Shown here: positions 47,897-58,739 of the stretch, piece after piece
Numbering within the stretch: position 1 is the first letter of the stretch
Layout of the letters: each line of letters opens with the position of its first letter
Assembly (NCBI GenBank): GCA_023052935.1
Contig: CM041292.1
Coordinates: forward strand, 97,951,237 to 98,015,236
From: Piezodorus guildinii
Taxonomy: Eukaryota > Arthropoda > Insecta > Hemiptera > Pentatomidae
DNA: 64,000 bases
Direction: 5' to 3'
The notes under the pieces: model-generated
What the model was told of the DNA's origin: nothing
What the model saw: only the letters and a program-made list of their open reading frames with translations
The model's database searches: none
Position numbers and translations under genes: made by a program

Positions 47897-48392
47897 GTTA
47901 AATTTGCAGGTTGGACGAATTTGATAAACAAGTAAAATATTTTTGTATGCAATTTTGTTTTGTTTTTTACACAAGAATAGTAATATAGATGTATAACATA
48001 CCGTTGGATAGCTAATAATTTTAGAGAAAATATTATATAATATACGGAATTATAAAGGTTAATGGAGTGTGATGAAAAACAGATAAAACTAACTAATTGT
48101 TGTTGATAATAGATTATTAAATAAGATACGTGTTTTGAAAAATTGAAATTCAATTTAATTAATTATTTAACAATTTATTGTTATCTCTAAATGTATTAAA
48201 AAATCCTTGAATTGATTTTAACTCGGAGTTAAGTGAGAGTCCTGTGTTGCGCGCAACAGATTTTTGGACTTACAACCTTAATTGTACTAAATCCACTAAA
48301 TAATATTGTCTTATCCTCAATTTTCAAATGACAACTTTTAAGGATTCAAACTCAATAATATCCATAATAAAGATTTCAATCAACGTGCACCG
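47897..48392. repeat. Right arm of the inverted duplication (holds a family C end)
   Basis: The inverted partner of 45299-45817. The family C end inside it closes with GAGTTAAGTGAGAGTCCTGT, GTTGCGCGCAACAGATTTTT at 48230-48275. The palindrome TGTTGCGCGCAACA in this terminus is more regular than in the other copies. Confidence 0.85.
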
Positions 48393-48612
48393 ACCAGGTC
48401 CGATCAAGAATGAAGGAGAAAGCTTAAAGCTTAGAAGCGTAACAGTTTGGGACCACAGAGTTGGTACAAATAGCTTTCAGTTAGCGCCAGCTGAGGGCAG
48501 CTTTCCAAATTGAAAGGAAATCTCAGGAATCGGTTAGCAGTAATCTCTAAGTCACTGTCATTCATTCAGAAACCGTGAAACGTTTGTTTAGATATCTTTA
48601 TATTTAAATAGT

Positions 48613-48617
<5 letters not shown>

Positions 48618-48652
<35 letters not shown>
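48618..48652. repeat. (AT)n microsatellite left of the palindrome
   Basis: A pure AT tract. Confidence 0.95.
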
Positions 48653-48654
<2 letters not shown>

Positions 48655-48684
48655 AAATTAATTCATCGACCCTTTTTTTATATT

Positions 48685-49034
48685 ATAATTTTGTTTGAAA
48701 TAATTCGGGTTTTGGGCCATTAAACCAATACTCCTTCTTAATTTTCTTTATTTTGACGTTTCGATCCTCCGTCCATGAATACACATAGGATCCTTTTCAC
48801 TGCAACAAAGAATTTTATTGAGCACCGGCACACCACTCAGGCTAACACAGGGCACTTAAAAACAGAGTGCCCTGTGTTAGCCTGAGTGGTGTGCCGGTGC
48901 TCAATAAAATTCTTTGTTGCAGTGAAAAGGATCCTATGTGTATTCATGGACGGAGGATCGAAACGTCAAAATAAAGAAAATTAAGAAGGAGTATTGGTTT
49001 AATGGCCCAAAACCCGAATTATTTCAAACAAAAT

Positions 49035-49037
<3 letters not shown>
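48685..49037. repeat. Near-perfect 353-bp palindrome (172-bp arms, 9-base centre)
   Basis: Position x pairs with position 97722-x throughout 48685-48856 and 48866-49037. I read no mismatch in the arms. The centre is TAAAAACAG. Each arm carries GACGGAGGATCGAAACGTCA followed by AAATAAAG, a degenerate form of the hammerhead-like motif (GAAACGTC at 48960-48967 and mirrored at 48755-48762). AT microsatellites lie on both sides. RNA from either strand would fold into one long hairpin. A sequencing or assembly inversion artefact is possible, but less symmetric fold-backs with the same motif occur elsewhere in the window. Confidence 0.9.

Positions 49038-49121
<84 letters not shown>
49038..49121. repeat. 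Compound (AT)n(GT)n microsatellite
   Basis: An AT tract to about 49083, then GT repeats to about 49121. Confidence 0.95.
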
Positions 49122-49124
<3 letters not shown>

Positions 49125-49504
49125 ATATGCATATTACTATTCATTGAGACCGACTTATTCTGTTTTGTTTAAATTTATATGAATAGTTAGATTTCTTCGA
49201 TTCTTTTTATATATTTACATAATCAAATGTCCATCGTCATTGCAAAAGTTGAATTAAAATAGCAAACAGAAAGAATCACCTCACGTCATCACTTGGGAAA
49301 TCATATAGCAATGTGGGGAGAACTAATTAACAACCCCTCAATTTAATGGGACAATAAATTAATTTTGTAGTAAAAGTCTATATTACAGTTTTATGTTCAA
49401 AACACAAAAATTGCATTTAAAAAACATTTATGTTCCTTTTTCCTTTAGTTGCATATCGTATCATTTAAAATTATATATTTGTCCATTTTTTTATCTGTGC
49501 TAAA

Positions 49505-49848
49505 AATTTATGGTTGTTTTTATAAAATATACAAAATTAAAGTTATTTTAGAAGAAGAAAATTTAAAATATCGGCATTTAAGCCCTGTCAAACTATTTCA
49601 GTCAGAATGAAACTTATATGATATTAAAGTCCATTATATTTTACATCGATGTAAGGAGTTTAATCAAAATCGTTACAACCGTTTTTAAGAAAATCATAAA
49701 AAAGTGCGAAATGCATAGAATAAAGTGGCTCTTCTGGTTAGCTGATTTTGATGAAAATATTGCTGTAACATCTTCGGCTAATATTTGTCTTTAGTTTCAT
49801 ATTTGCGCTAGACATACCAAAAACGCCCACACATATACACACCTTTAA
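49505..49848 (-). mobile_element. Family C element, left half, minus orientation
   Basis: It contains TCGGCATTTAAGCCCTGTCA, AATCGTTACAACCGTTTTTA, AGTGGCTCTTCTGGTTAGCT and, at its end, TTTGCGCTAGACAT with ACACATATACACACC. These match the body and the GT-tract end of the copies at 60719 and 5624. Confidence 0.6.
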
Positions 49849-49849
49849 G

Positions 49850-50555
49850 CTAATCATAATTTTCCATATCATAATTCTTCTTTCTTTCATCTCTTTATAT
49901 TCTTTACTTAATTTTTTACATAAAAATAGTTTATTCTTTTTTAAATTTAATTAATGTAAACAAAATCAATTAAAATATTTTTTTTATTTATTAATTGTAG
50001 CTACGGCAGTTATCTTAATAGGATATATTAGGATTAGGGGGATTAAATAATTACGAGTAAAAAATGTAGAATTCAATAATTTTTTTACGAAAACCCTTCC
50101 CACCAAAAGATAATAACCGGCAACAAAAAGAAGAAAAAAAAGTTGTAAGACTTCTGAGAAGCGGATGAGAAATACTAAAAGGAAAAATAGAATGAGAGTC
50201 TCAGACGAGGAAAGAAACGGAGACTGTCAAATACTTTCAAGCCGCGGCTGAAGAAGTATATTTCCGGGACAAATATTTCCATCACTCCTTATTATTAAAA
50301 TTTCATAAATAAATAAAACTTACCGATAAAATGCTTGGCAATACACATCCAAATGGCAATAATTAATCAGGAAATGTCATTAAAAGTAAGTTGACGTACC
50401 TATAACAAAAAACACATAAAAATTAACTTGAGTTCATAGTGTTATTTCATCAATATACTTAACCCATGTTTAGAATTTAATAGATTGTTAAAGTGTTTGA
50501 TTATATTCTTTATATATTGATTCTATATCTTCAAAAAATATCTTAATTTCCTACA
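49850..50555. other. AT-rich stretch, nothing recognised
   Basis: No gene or known repeat. Confidence 0.5.
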
Positions 50556-50564
50556 ATCGTAAAT

Positions 50565-50830
50565 ATTAATGAACGAAGCTACACGAATACTGTTCTTCGG
50601 GTCCCAGGTTCGATCTCGGCTGTGTCAGAATGCATTTTGATAACGTTATTTCAGCTGAGGGGCGGGTGACCTTGGGAGTAGAAAATACCTTCCTGGGGCG
50701 CTCCCAGCGTCTATTAAGTAGGTACCAAAAGTTATGGAAGCGTGAACTTGAACTGACCACCTTCTTGCCGGTCGTTGGTCCAGAAGAAGTAGAAATGGAC
50801 TGAAAACCCAAGACCGTGCATGAGTTGTTA
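50565..50830 (+). repeat. Possible second SINE type (B-box bearing)
   Basis: GGTCCCAGGTTCGATCTCGG at 50600-50619 fits a pol III B-box about 35 bases from the start of a GC-richer segment that extends to about 50820. An A-box could not be fixed. The 81-codon minus-strand frame across it has no known domain. It is a single copy in the window, so SINE status rests on the B-box and composition. Confidence 0.4.
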
Positions 50831-50988
50831 AGGTACAGGTTTGTAATTTATTTCTTTTGTTTTTATAATTATAATGTTTAAAAAAAAACTATTTTAACTA
50901 AAAAGTAAATGATTTACAAGTTCACTACAGTCCCCCAACAAATCCTTGAATTAATGAAACTTATATCATAGAATAAAAAAAAAAAAGC

Positions 50989-50989
<1 letters not shown>

Positions 50990-51057
<68 letters not shown>
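50990..51057. repeat. (AT)n microsatellite
   Basis: A near-pure AT tract directly left of the fold-back at 51064. Confidence 0.95.
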
Positions 51058-51062
<5 letters not shown>

Positions 51063-51063
51063 A

Positions 51064-51320
51064 TACTTTAAGTTTTTACTGTTCTTAGGCTTTAGTCAAA
51101 AACAAATAATTTTTTTATCCAACGTTTCGAGAATTTATTGTTCTCATATTCATACAATTTTAGATAAAATGAGAGTCATACATAGACATCTGTGTATACT
51201 TTATAGTATTACCCTATTTTATCTCCATTGCATGAATATGAGAACAATAAATTCTCGAAACGTTGCATAAATAAAATTTTTATTTATCGACTGAAACCTA
51301 AGGCAGTAAAACACTTAAAT
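51064..51320. repeat. Fold-back locus with paired GAAACGTTG motifs
   Basis: Arms 51064-51173 and 51212-51320 are imperfect inverted repeats. The inner 32 bases (CAACGTTTCGAGAATTTATT, GTTCTCATATTCAT) match almost exactly, and the outer parts match with indels (TTACTG against CAGTAA, CTTAGG against CCTAAG). In the right arm ATGAATAT is followed by GAGAA, loop CAATAAA, TTCTC, GAAACGTTG, a five-pair hairpin before GAAAC as in 11182-11217. CTGATGA is degenerate here. The divergence of the arms shows that the structure is old and not an assembly artefact. Confidence 0.75.
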
Positions 51321-51324
51321 TATT

Positions 51325-52879
51325 AACAGTCGAAAACTAGTCATACAATATAAGCAAGTAGAATGTTTCCTCCAATGGTAACCCTAATGATGGAGAGTTT
51401 ATCGATTAATATATACATCTTCCACGCCTATTCTTAGGTCCACTACACTTCATATATGTTATGTTTACACAAATTATTTAGTTCACATTATTTTCATCAA
51501 CAATTTGTTAAATAAATATATCATAAAATAACACTAATCGAAAATTTCTTGTGTAGAATAACATAGATCCACTCAGAAATTTATAATACACATACATCAG
51601 GTATATATAATTTAGAGAACTAGAGATGTCTTAGTAGATCAGGATAATTCTATAGACATTTTTTTTATATAACATAAACGAACTTAAGTTTTGTAGTAAG
51701 TTAAAAGCAGTATATTCAATATAGCAACATCACGTGTTAAAAGATAATACTTAAAGGTAGGAAATAATTACAGGTTATTATTTGAGGTATATGTAGGTGA
51801 TTGATAGTATAGTTTTTGAGCTTGTCTTAGCAGAGGGGAATCAGTTTTTGAGACTATTTAAAAATACTTCAATTTTAGCCTAAAAACCTTCAGTTCATGT
51901 TCATATTATTTTGTATGTGGAAGATATAATTTCTTTAGCAGACCATTGAATATATATACGCAATACAAAAAAAGAAAACTGAGAAACAGAGAGTGGATAA
52001 AAGATAAATAGCTGGAGCTGGATATTCCAGCACTGGAATCGCGGTTTATATTCCATCGGCAGCTGGAGAAACCGGTCCTGCTACAGTTTACATCGGTCAT
52101 CAAGTTCACGATCATTGCCGAGTTTATGGTCAGCTATAACAACTTCATTCTTTTTCTTCAACACCTTTTCTGCAAATATTTCGAAACATCCCTTAGTTGA
52201 TCAAGAAACATTATTTACAATATTATTTGAAGGAAAAGCATAAATCGTGTCCAAACGATTTCATTAATATCCAAATCGATTTCTGGAGCTTTTATCTTCG
52301 CCAAAATATGTAAAAAGTTATAACAAGTCTAAGTTGGTGTAATATGATATTACTGATTGCAACTATGCATAAATCTGTGCTAACAAAATCAACCGAGAAA
52401 CGGGACGTAATGATGACATAAGTAACTGTGACAGATACCTCATCGAATCCGTTCCTAACTTGCAGAATAAGAACTAATTCTTTTAAAAACTATGTCAAAA
52501 ATTGGTCAAAGGGCCTAGAATAATATGTAAAATTTAACTGTTTTATTCCCATCACTGAAAATTAATTGAAACCATAGACATGATTAATTAATGATTAATG
52601 ATTAATAAATTATTTATACAATAAAACTTGTGTATATAAAATAATATATGGAGCAAAAAATTATAATAATTATTAATCTATCAAGATTTTTTCAGTCTTT
52701 AATAAGGTTTTTTTTATTTTTACATTGTATTAACCCTGCAATTGGTGCATTTATTTCTATGTGCACCATCTTGCGATAAACGTGTATTTCATTACATAAC
52801 AAGTTACATTACATAGCATATTTTGAACAAATAGTATGAAAAGAAAAGTAATTTATTTTAAATAAAAATAATAATAATA

Positions 52880-52935
<56 letters not shown>

Positions 52936-53490
52936 TAATAATAATAAAAATAACACAGCAGGGTTAAGAAAAGAAAAGAAAGAATAAATAGATAAAGAAT
53001 TATTTAAAATAAAAATCATATTGACTTCAGTTCGCTAAGTCCAAAAGCTAAATGCCTTTTGTTAATTATGCAATTCTTCATAGTCCACAAAATTCATCAA
53101 ATTTTGAAAAGTATTTTGTAAGGAGGTCCTAATTCGAAGCCGGCCATTGGTATCCGTTGAGCAGGACTGTAGAAATCAGTTTGTCTTTGTCTGTCTAGTT
53201 TACCGCAGTCGAATAAAAGTTCTTAATTAAAATAATAATGGTTTTAACTACCAATAATATATCAACACAAAAATTTACAGGTACACTAAAGCGAGATTTA
53301 TTCCATTAATCTAGGGAGGATTTTTTAAAACTTTAATGGGTCATTTCCAAAATACTTACGTTAGTATTTTCAAAAATGCTTCTGACACTACGTGCAGCTT
53401 CGTTCCCTTGATTCTTAATGCGCAGATTAAATAAAAATAAATAAAGAAAGAAAAAAAAGAGGGTTGTGAATTTCACCATTTTTTCTGATT
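51325..53490. other. AT-rich stretch; (AT)n at 52889-52933
   Basis: No gene recognised. The minus-strand frames at 51906-52115 and 53333-53590 are not recognised, and the latter overlaps the family B UTR at its 3' side. Confidence 0.5.
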
Positions 53491-53494
53491 CTAT

Positions 53495-53640
53495 AGTCTT
53501 CCACGCCAAAAGTGCCTTGAGAGATTTCATCATCCACGCCTTCAAAAAGATCTTGAAGAGGAGATTTACTAATGATGAGCAAAGTTCCAATATATGCCTA
53601 ATGGCATTTGTACGATCCTTGTTGATAAATAAATAAAAAA
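53495..53640 (+). repeat. Family B Jockey-like 3' UTR fragment
   Basis: TCTTCCACGCCAAAAGTGCC, GATCTTGAAGAGGAG, AATATATGCCTAATGGCATT, TGTACGATCCTTGTTGAT and AAATAAATAAAAAA follow the same order as 30305-30455. Confidence 0.75.
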
Positions 53641-53644
53641 TCCT

Positions 53645-54867
53645 TTCCAGTGAAGATGTTTGATTAGAACGGCTTCATTAGATATCATGTTAAATCCGCG
53701 CTTTAAATGCAATGTTTCGTTGAAAGTGAATGCAGTGTTCTGTAGATAAAAAACAACACTACTTTCTAATACAGATACAAGAACCTGTCAACAGACAACG
53801 CAGATCTTGAATTCCACGTGCAAACAAACAAAAGGAAAAGTCTATTACAACTGAAAGTTATATCTGAACCAGTTGCATGCTAAAATAGAAACTAAAACAA
53901 ACTGGAAAACACGTAAGATACTCTCCGGTACTTAGGTCTTTTTAAAGTAATCCCTATTTGGCTTTGAGGGAATCCCTTTGGTTCCAGACGAGAAGTTCAG
54001 AAAGTAGCTGAAATGTGGTAAAAAATCCAGTCTAGATCAGGTAAGGAGTCGTCTGTTTCTTCCAGAGGAGGAAGCTATCCATTTGCTCCCAATACGGCAT
54101 CTTGCCCTCATATGTCATTCCATAGAGAGCTTGTTGGAGAAGCAAGTTCTTTTATCTTCACGTCAAGGAGGTAATGTGTAAGAAATGGATGGGTCAGGGG
54201 AGAGTAATGGGTTTCTTCATGAAACACAAACAACAAATTACTATATGTAAAACAGTATTCTAATTTTAAAGTAGCACGGAGGTAGTAAATTCATGGTGAG
54301 ACTAATCTAATCAGATATTTAAAGGTTGGATATAGATGTTTATCAGTTGTAATATAACATGATACTCATTTTTTAATTTTTTTTTATTTGGTTGTCATCA
54401 TTATCAACCAACATTATTCATCACAATCCCTGTGATTCACATCCCATCAATGACAAACATTATTATTTTTCACAAAATGCCAACTGACTGACGATACATA
54501 CACCCATAAAACAAAATGTTAATTATACTAAGTTATCAACTTCTTAATATAGACATAAGGGTACTAAACATATATTATTATGAAAATTATAAATTACTAA
54601 ACCTTGTCTTATGATTTTAATGTGTTATTTTTTATTTATTTTATTTTTTATATTTGTTCATTTCATTTTATTTTTTGGTTTATTTCTCTTCCTTTTTTTT
54701 TTCTTTTCTTAGTTGGGTTTTTTAAATGTATACCAACAATAAAGACAATTTATGTACAAAATGAATTTTAGTAAATAAGTAGGGCATTGTAAATGGAATT
54801 TGTATCAATGTTTTATAAATGTCCAGATGTATTGTATGCAAATAAATAAATACACAAACACACACAC

Positions 54868-54930
<63 letters not shown>

Positions 54931-55110
54931 ATGTGTGCTCATTCTGTCTCCTAAGTAATGTAAATGTACTATTTTACAATAGATGAGATCTCCTGCAATC
55001 AAACTAATTATAGAAATTTCAAACCCACACCACAAGACTTTGAACTAATAAAACAACAATAAGTTTTGTTGATTATAGTGATTATTTATCTTTAGCTATA
55101 AGTAATTAAC
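53645..55110. other. Mixed stretch; (AT)n at 54871-54928
   Basis: No firm gene. The GC-richer segment at 53930-54200 reads YLGLFKVIPIWL in one frame, weakly like a Jockey RT, but too little to call. Confidence 0.4.
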
Positions 55111-55114
55111 ACAA

Positions 55115-55234
55115 AATTTAACATTTTTTAAAAAATCAGACTTCGTGTTGCCACAAAAATACATATTTCGAAACCTGGAACCGGAAAGATACACCTCAGC
55201 TGCTGATGCCCTTTCGAACCGATTACAACTTTAA
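55115..55234 (+). pseudogene. Possible LTR-retrotransposon RNase H end
   Basis: One frame reads FFKKSDFVLPQKYIF, RNLEPERYTSAADALSNRLQ and stops at 55232. The phrase '(E)PxxxxxAADALSR' is the typical end of the Gypsy-type RT/RNase H domain, here with Asn for Ser-Arg spacing. Only about 40 codons are available and no protease, integrase or LTR was seen nearby. A tentative call based on one short motif. Confidence 0.3.
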
Positions 55235-55421
55235 TGCCATACTATTTTCAGTTATCCAATTCCCTTAGACCTTCAAATGAACGATCAAATGGTAAAACCT
55301 CAACCTTAGTTTTTATTTTCGGAATCCAGCTGGATTATAAATGAAAAAGGTTTGAGGTTGCCGGCGATTTATGAACCCGGAACATTTTTATTGGGATGCG
55401 TTAAATTCTAAATATTGTTTT

Positions 55422-55701
55422 TTGAATAAAGTTGGAATCTGATTTATATCTTCACCAACCTTTTATTAAAATTAATGCACGACGTTTTGGCTAAAATTCC
55501 ATCATCAGCTGCAAAGGAACAAATTTATCTAGTGTAAGTGGATGCTTACAACCAGAAGCCAGACGTCTGGTTGTAAGCATCCACTCAATCTTGACGAATT
55601 TGTTCCTTCGCACCTCGAATGATCATATTTTAGCCGAAACGTCGTGCATTAATTTTTAATAAAAGAGTGGTGAAGATATAATCAGCCTCCAATTTTATTC
55701 A
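55422..55701. repeat. Fold-back locus with paired hammerhead-like motifs
   Basis: Arms 55422-55556 and 55566-55701 are inverted repeats around the 9-base centre AGCCAGACG. The inner 20 bases (AGTGGATGCTTACAACCAGA) match exactly and the rest match at perhaps 80%. On the minus strand the left arm has CTGATGA (55508-55502), T, GG, loop, CC, AAAACGTCG. The right arm has AATGATC, hairpin, GCC, GAAACGTCG (55636-55644). Both arms end GTGCATTAA, a T/A-rich stretch, then GGTGAAGATATAA-like sequence. Diverged arms argue for age. Confidence 0.8.
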
Positions 55702-55709
55702 CAGAATTT

Positions 55710-55855
55710 GACCTCCACCTTAAAGAATCAACACCTTATTAAGGTATTAACAATATTTTTTGTTACCCGACATATAATGGATATCAAAGTAAGTGAAAGT
55801 ATTTGCAATCAATGATAATAACAAATTTATAGAGTTTGAAAAAAAAACTTTTTTT
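55710..55855. other. Short AT-rich spacer
   Basis: AAAGTAAGTGAAAGTAT at 55791-55807 resembles the family C end but its usual GTGTGTTG neighbour is missing. Confidence 0.3.
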
Positions 55856-55859
55856 TTTT

Positions 55860-56545
55860 ATTAATTAATTTATTTATTAATTTATTAATAAACTGTATTA
55901 GTAAATACATCAAGTAAATTGGCTCATAATATAGATAATATACATGAAAAGACATGAAGAGAATATGCTCATTGGCAACACTCCACTAGGTAATCTACAC
56001 TAGAAGGTCTTGAGGCCATCTTCTTTTCAGACGCCTCGGAGGATTGTCAGGAATGGTAGAGGAAGCTAGGATTGAAACTAGTGGGTTAATGTGGGAGTGG
56101 AGTTTGTGATGGAAGGAATGATACCTCGTACGGGCCAAATGAGCAACATATGGGACATTAAGGTCTTTATGGATGAGTTTGTTGGTGACAAAATAAGGAG
56201 CATTGAGGACTTTTCGAAGTATTTTGGATTGTAGGGATTGAATACGGGAAGAATTTGATGGTTTAGTAGAGCCCCAAAGCTCAACTCCGTACGTCCAGAT
56301 AGGCCTTATGATGGTAATATAGGTGAGCCTTTTGTAGTTAAGTGGAAGGTTAGAGCGTCTGTCCAGTAAGTGTTGAAGTAAGCGAAAGCGTTGGGCAGTT
56401 TCTTGTCGTTTCAGTCTTGTGTGCGGATTCCAAGTTAGTCGTTTGTCAAGTAGGAGTCCTAGATAGCGAATCTGTTCAACCGGGACTAGCGGAATATTAT
56501 TAAAGGAAACTGTAGGACAGGATGTCGTAGGTTTACGACGAAGGG
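55860..56545 (-). mobile_element. Jockey-like retrotransposon (family A), 5'-truncated, best copy
   Basis: It carries the open frame below and a 3' UTR (minus strand) with GTGGAGTGTTGCCAATGAGC, ending in ATTAATAAATTAATAAATAA and an A-run at about 55850. The 5' limit is near 56545. It serves as the reference for the family A relics at 3900-4760, 10489-10820 and 25845-26225. Confidence 0.8.
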
Positions 56546-56558
56546 GAAAAAAAAACAC
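55995..56558 (-). pseudogene. RT thumb and C-terminal region, Jockey clade (family A), open
   Basis: The frame reads SFNNIPLVPVEQIRYLGLLL, DKRLTWNPHTRLKRQETAQR, NYKRLTYITIIRPIWTYGVE, LWGSTKPSN, KILRKVLNAPYFVTNKLIHK, DLNVPYVAHLARTRYHSFHH and RRLKRRWPQDLLV. The order 'YLGxxLDxxLTWxxH ... IRPxWxYGxxLWG ... LRxxxNAPxxVxNxxxHxDLxxP' is diagnostic of Jockey-clade reverse transcriptases, whose products copy element RNA at the chromosomal target. It lacks the endonuclease and the palm with YxDD. At 187 codons it is the longest open frame in the window. The real 5' limit of homology is near RKPTTSCPTV, and the first ~8 residues are flank. Confidence 0.9.
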
Positions 56559-56599
56559 CTAAAGATATTTGTATTGTATTCTACAATACAATAATTCGA

Positions 56600-57395
56600 T
56601 CATACAACAAGCATTTTTCAACAATAAATATTGTGAAAAATGGAAAACATTGTAATAATACATAACTAAATAAATAACTGGAATTATTAAGCTATATTTT
56701 GCAGCATTATCTTTTGACTTGTATCAAGTGAGGATGGTAATCGAAATACAGACCATGTTAAACCTTCGCCTCTCATCATGCACGTGCACAGCAAGGAGAC
56801 TCATTATCGAAACCAGAAGACCATTTAACCTTTGAGACAGACAAGAGTCCTCAGTGCAGTTGCAACACCAGTGACTACCATCGACAGCCCAAGAGGATTG
56901 TATAAGAGTATCGGTGATCTAATTGCAGAGGACCTAGGGGAAAGCAGATCGTCCTTACGCAAGAGTCCTTTATGTCCTTTGGTCTAACTTTCCGGGGAAA
57001 GGGCCCTTTTGGAAGGTTGCCCGCAGCAACTCCTAACAAGGCAATTAAAGACGCTTTCACGTGGACTGTGCTGTCAGGGTGAGTCGCAGCAGAGCCTATT
57101 TGACAAAAGGGATGGATAAAGAAATGCCGAGCGTAAAGGCGACACGCACCAGATCATTCTTCCTCCATTACTCTTCTTTCTTAAATCAATCCCTTCTTTC
57201 TCCAACTTCAACCGATTGGAACAAATACATTGAAAAGGCTTAAATGCCTTCTTCTAACCCCTTCTTGAAGCAGTGTTGTAAAAACCATCAGTTGTAAACT
57301 TCAGTTGTTTACCAGAGAGAAACACCAATGTAAAACAGAAGATGACTAAATTATTAAAAAATTATAATTATATAAAAGATTAAAAAAAGAAAAGT
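56600..57395. other. GC-richer unidentified segment 56740-57260
   Basis: Frames at 56875-57060 (minus) and 57061-57243 (plus) were not recognised. The composition contrast with flanks suggests an inserted or formerly coding sequence, but no motif supports a name. Confidence 0.35.
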
Positions 57396-57399
57396 AAAA

Positions 57400-58010
57400 T
57401 ATTTAAATTATACGCATAAATACGCTTATAACTCAGTTATTTTTGACGATAGAGAAAAGTATGTCAAGAATGTTTTAGAATCAGTAGAGCGCTTAAAAAA
57501 AAAAAAAAAAAAAAAAAAAAACTTGTAACTACGTTATTTTCGAAGAGAGAAAAAAAAATCATTATTGTTTTTTAACCGAAAAACCGGGATTAATTAAAAA
57601 GAGAAGAAAAAACGGTTCAAATTTTTACACAATGGTTTATTATTTCCAAATAACAATATTAGGGTATAACTGTTTATATAGATATGAATTAAGTAATAAG
57701 AATAGCAATAATTCAAAGGATAATATCATATCACTACCGTTGATTTCAAAACGCAATATCTCAGCTATTTCTTAACCAATTTCAATGATTCTGTTTTCAT
57801 TATGTCAACAATTTAATTTTCTATCAAATGACACTAAAATCAACTATATTGTAACATAACATATGTAAAATTGGTATTTATTTATTTATTAATTAGGATG
57901 AACAGATTTTTTTTTATTCGTTATTCGGATTCTACGCATTTTGAAACGTAAACTCTCAAATTTTGAGCAGGGACAAAGGTTGATTATTAAAAATAATGAA
58001 CCAAAACGAC
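57400..58010 (+). repeat. Family H copy, longest plus-strand example
   Basis: The order is ATAACTCAGTTATTTTTGAC, a 27-base A run at about 57495-57521, ACACAATGGTTTATTATTTC, CAATATTAGGGTATAACTGT, TTGATTTCAAAACGCAATAT, TTCAATGATTCTGTTTTCAT, CGCATTTTGAAACGTAAACT, and the hairpin end ATTATTAAAAATAATGAACC near 57978-57998. It gives the internal order used to place the other copies. Confidence 0.6.
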
Positions 58011-58154
58011 AAACAACAATTTAGGTTCATTGATGAATTCTGAGAATAATAATAATAAGTAACTAATTTAGGAACTAGTCTTTACGTTTTATTCCTATCC
58101 GTACATAGCTCCATTCAGAAGAACAAAAAAAAAAAAAATACCAATTGTCAGAAC

Positions 58155-58733
58155 TGTGGTTCCCAAAAAAAACTTTCGTGAACCTCTCCATTCAATCATT
58201 TAAATGGCAAGGATCGTCATAATCCTAAATATTTTTTATAAATTTCGATTTTTAGAGGTTTACACAATATCACATACACTTCCTGGGAAATATGACTGCT
58301 ATAGGAACTCTCTATGCTAGAAATGACCAAACAGGAGAATGAAAAAATAATAACCAGGCTCTAAGAGCTTACTTGAATTCGCGAATCGTTGAATTACTAC
58401 AATTTGCAACTAATTCAACATAGTTATTCATTAAAATACTCATAAAGAAACCAAATTTTGTTCCTTATCTTGTGCGATATATCTGTCCGTTAAGCTTATT
58501 GTTTTCGAAATGTTAGAAAAGGCAAATTTCAAGGATGTGGTTGTGCAGTAGCAGCCAGTCGTCAGAGATCACGAGCAATTACAGCATGCATGGTTCTTAT
58601 TAAAAGCCAAGGCTTTACAGAAATTTCACATTAAATTAATTGAATTTAGTTTTTTCTCCAATCATCCATTGCGGATCCCCAAAAATCGTCTACGGACCAT
58701 AAACGGTCTGCCGACCTCTTGTTGAGAACCACA
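58155..58733. mobile_element. Possible hAT-like non-autonomous element
   Basis: TGTGGTTCCCAAA at 58155 and GTTGAGAACCACA at 58721-58733 form short inverted ends of the kind found in hAT elements (TGGTTCTCAA type). CTACGGACCATAAACGGTCT near the right end is a subterminal palindrome. No 8-bp target duplication was found, so the limits and the call are uncertain. Confidence 0.35.
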
Positions 58734-58739
58734 ATATTA

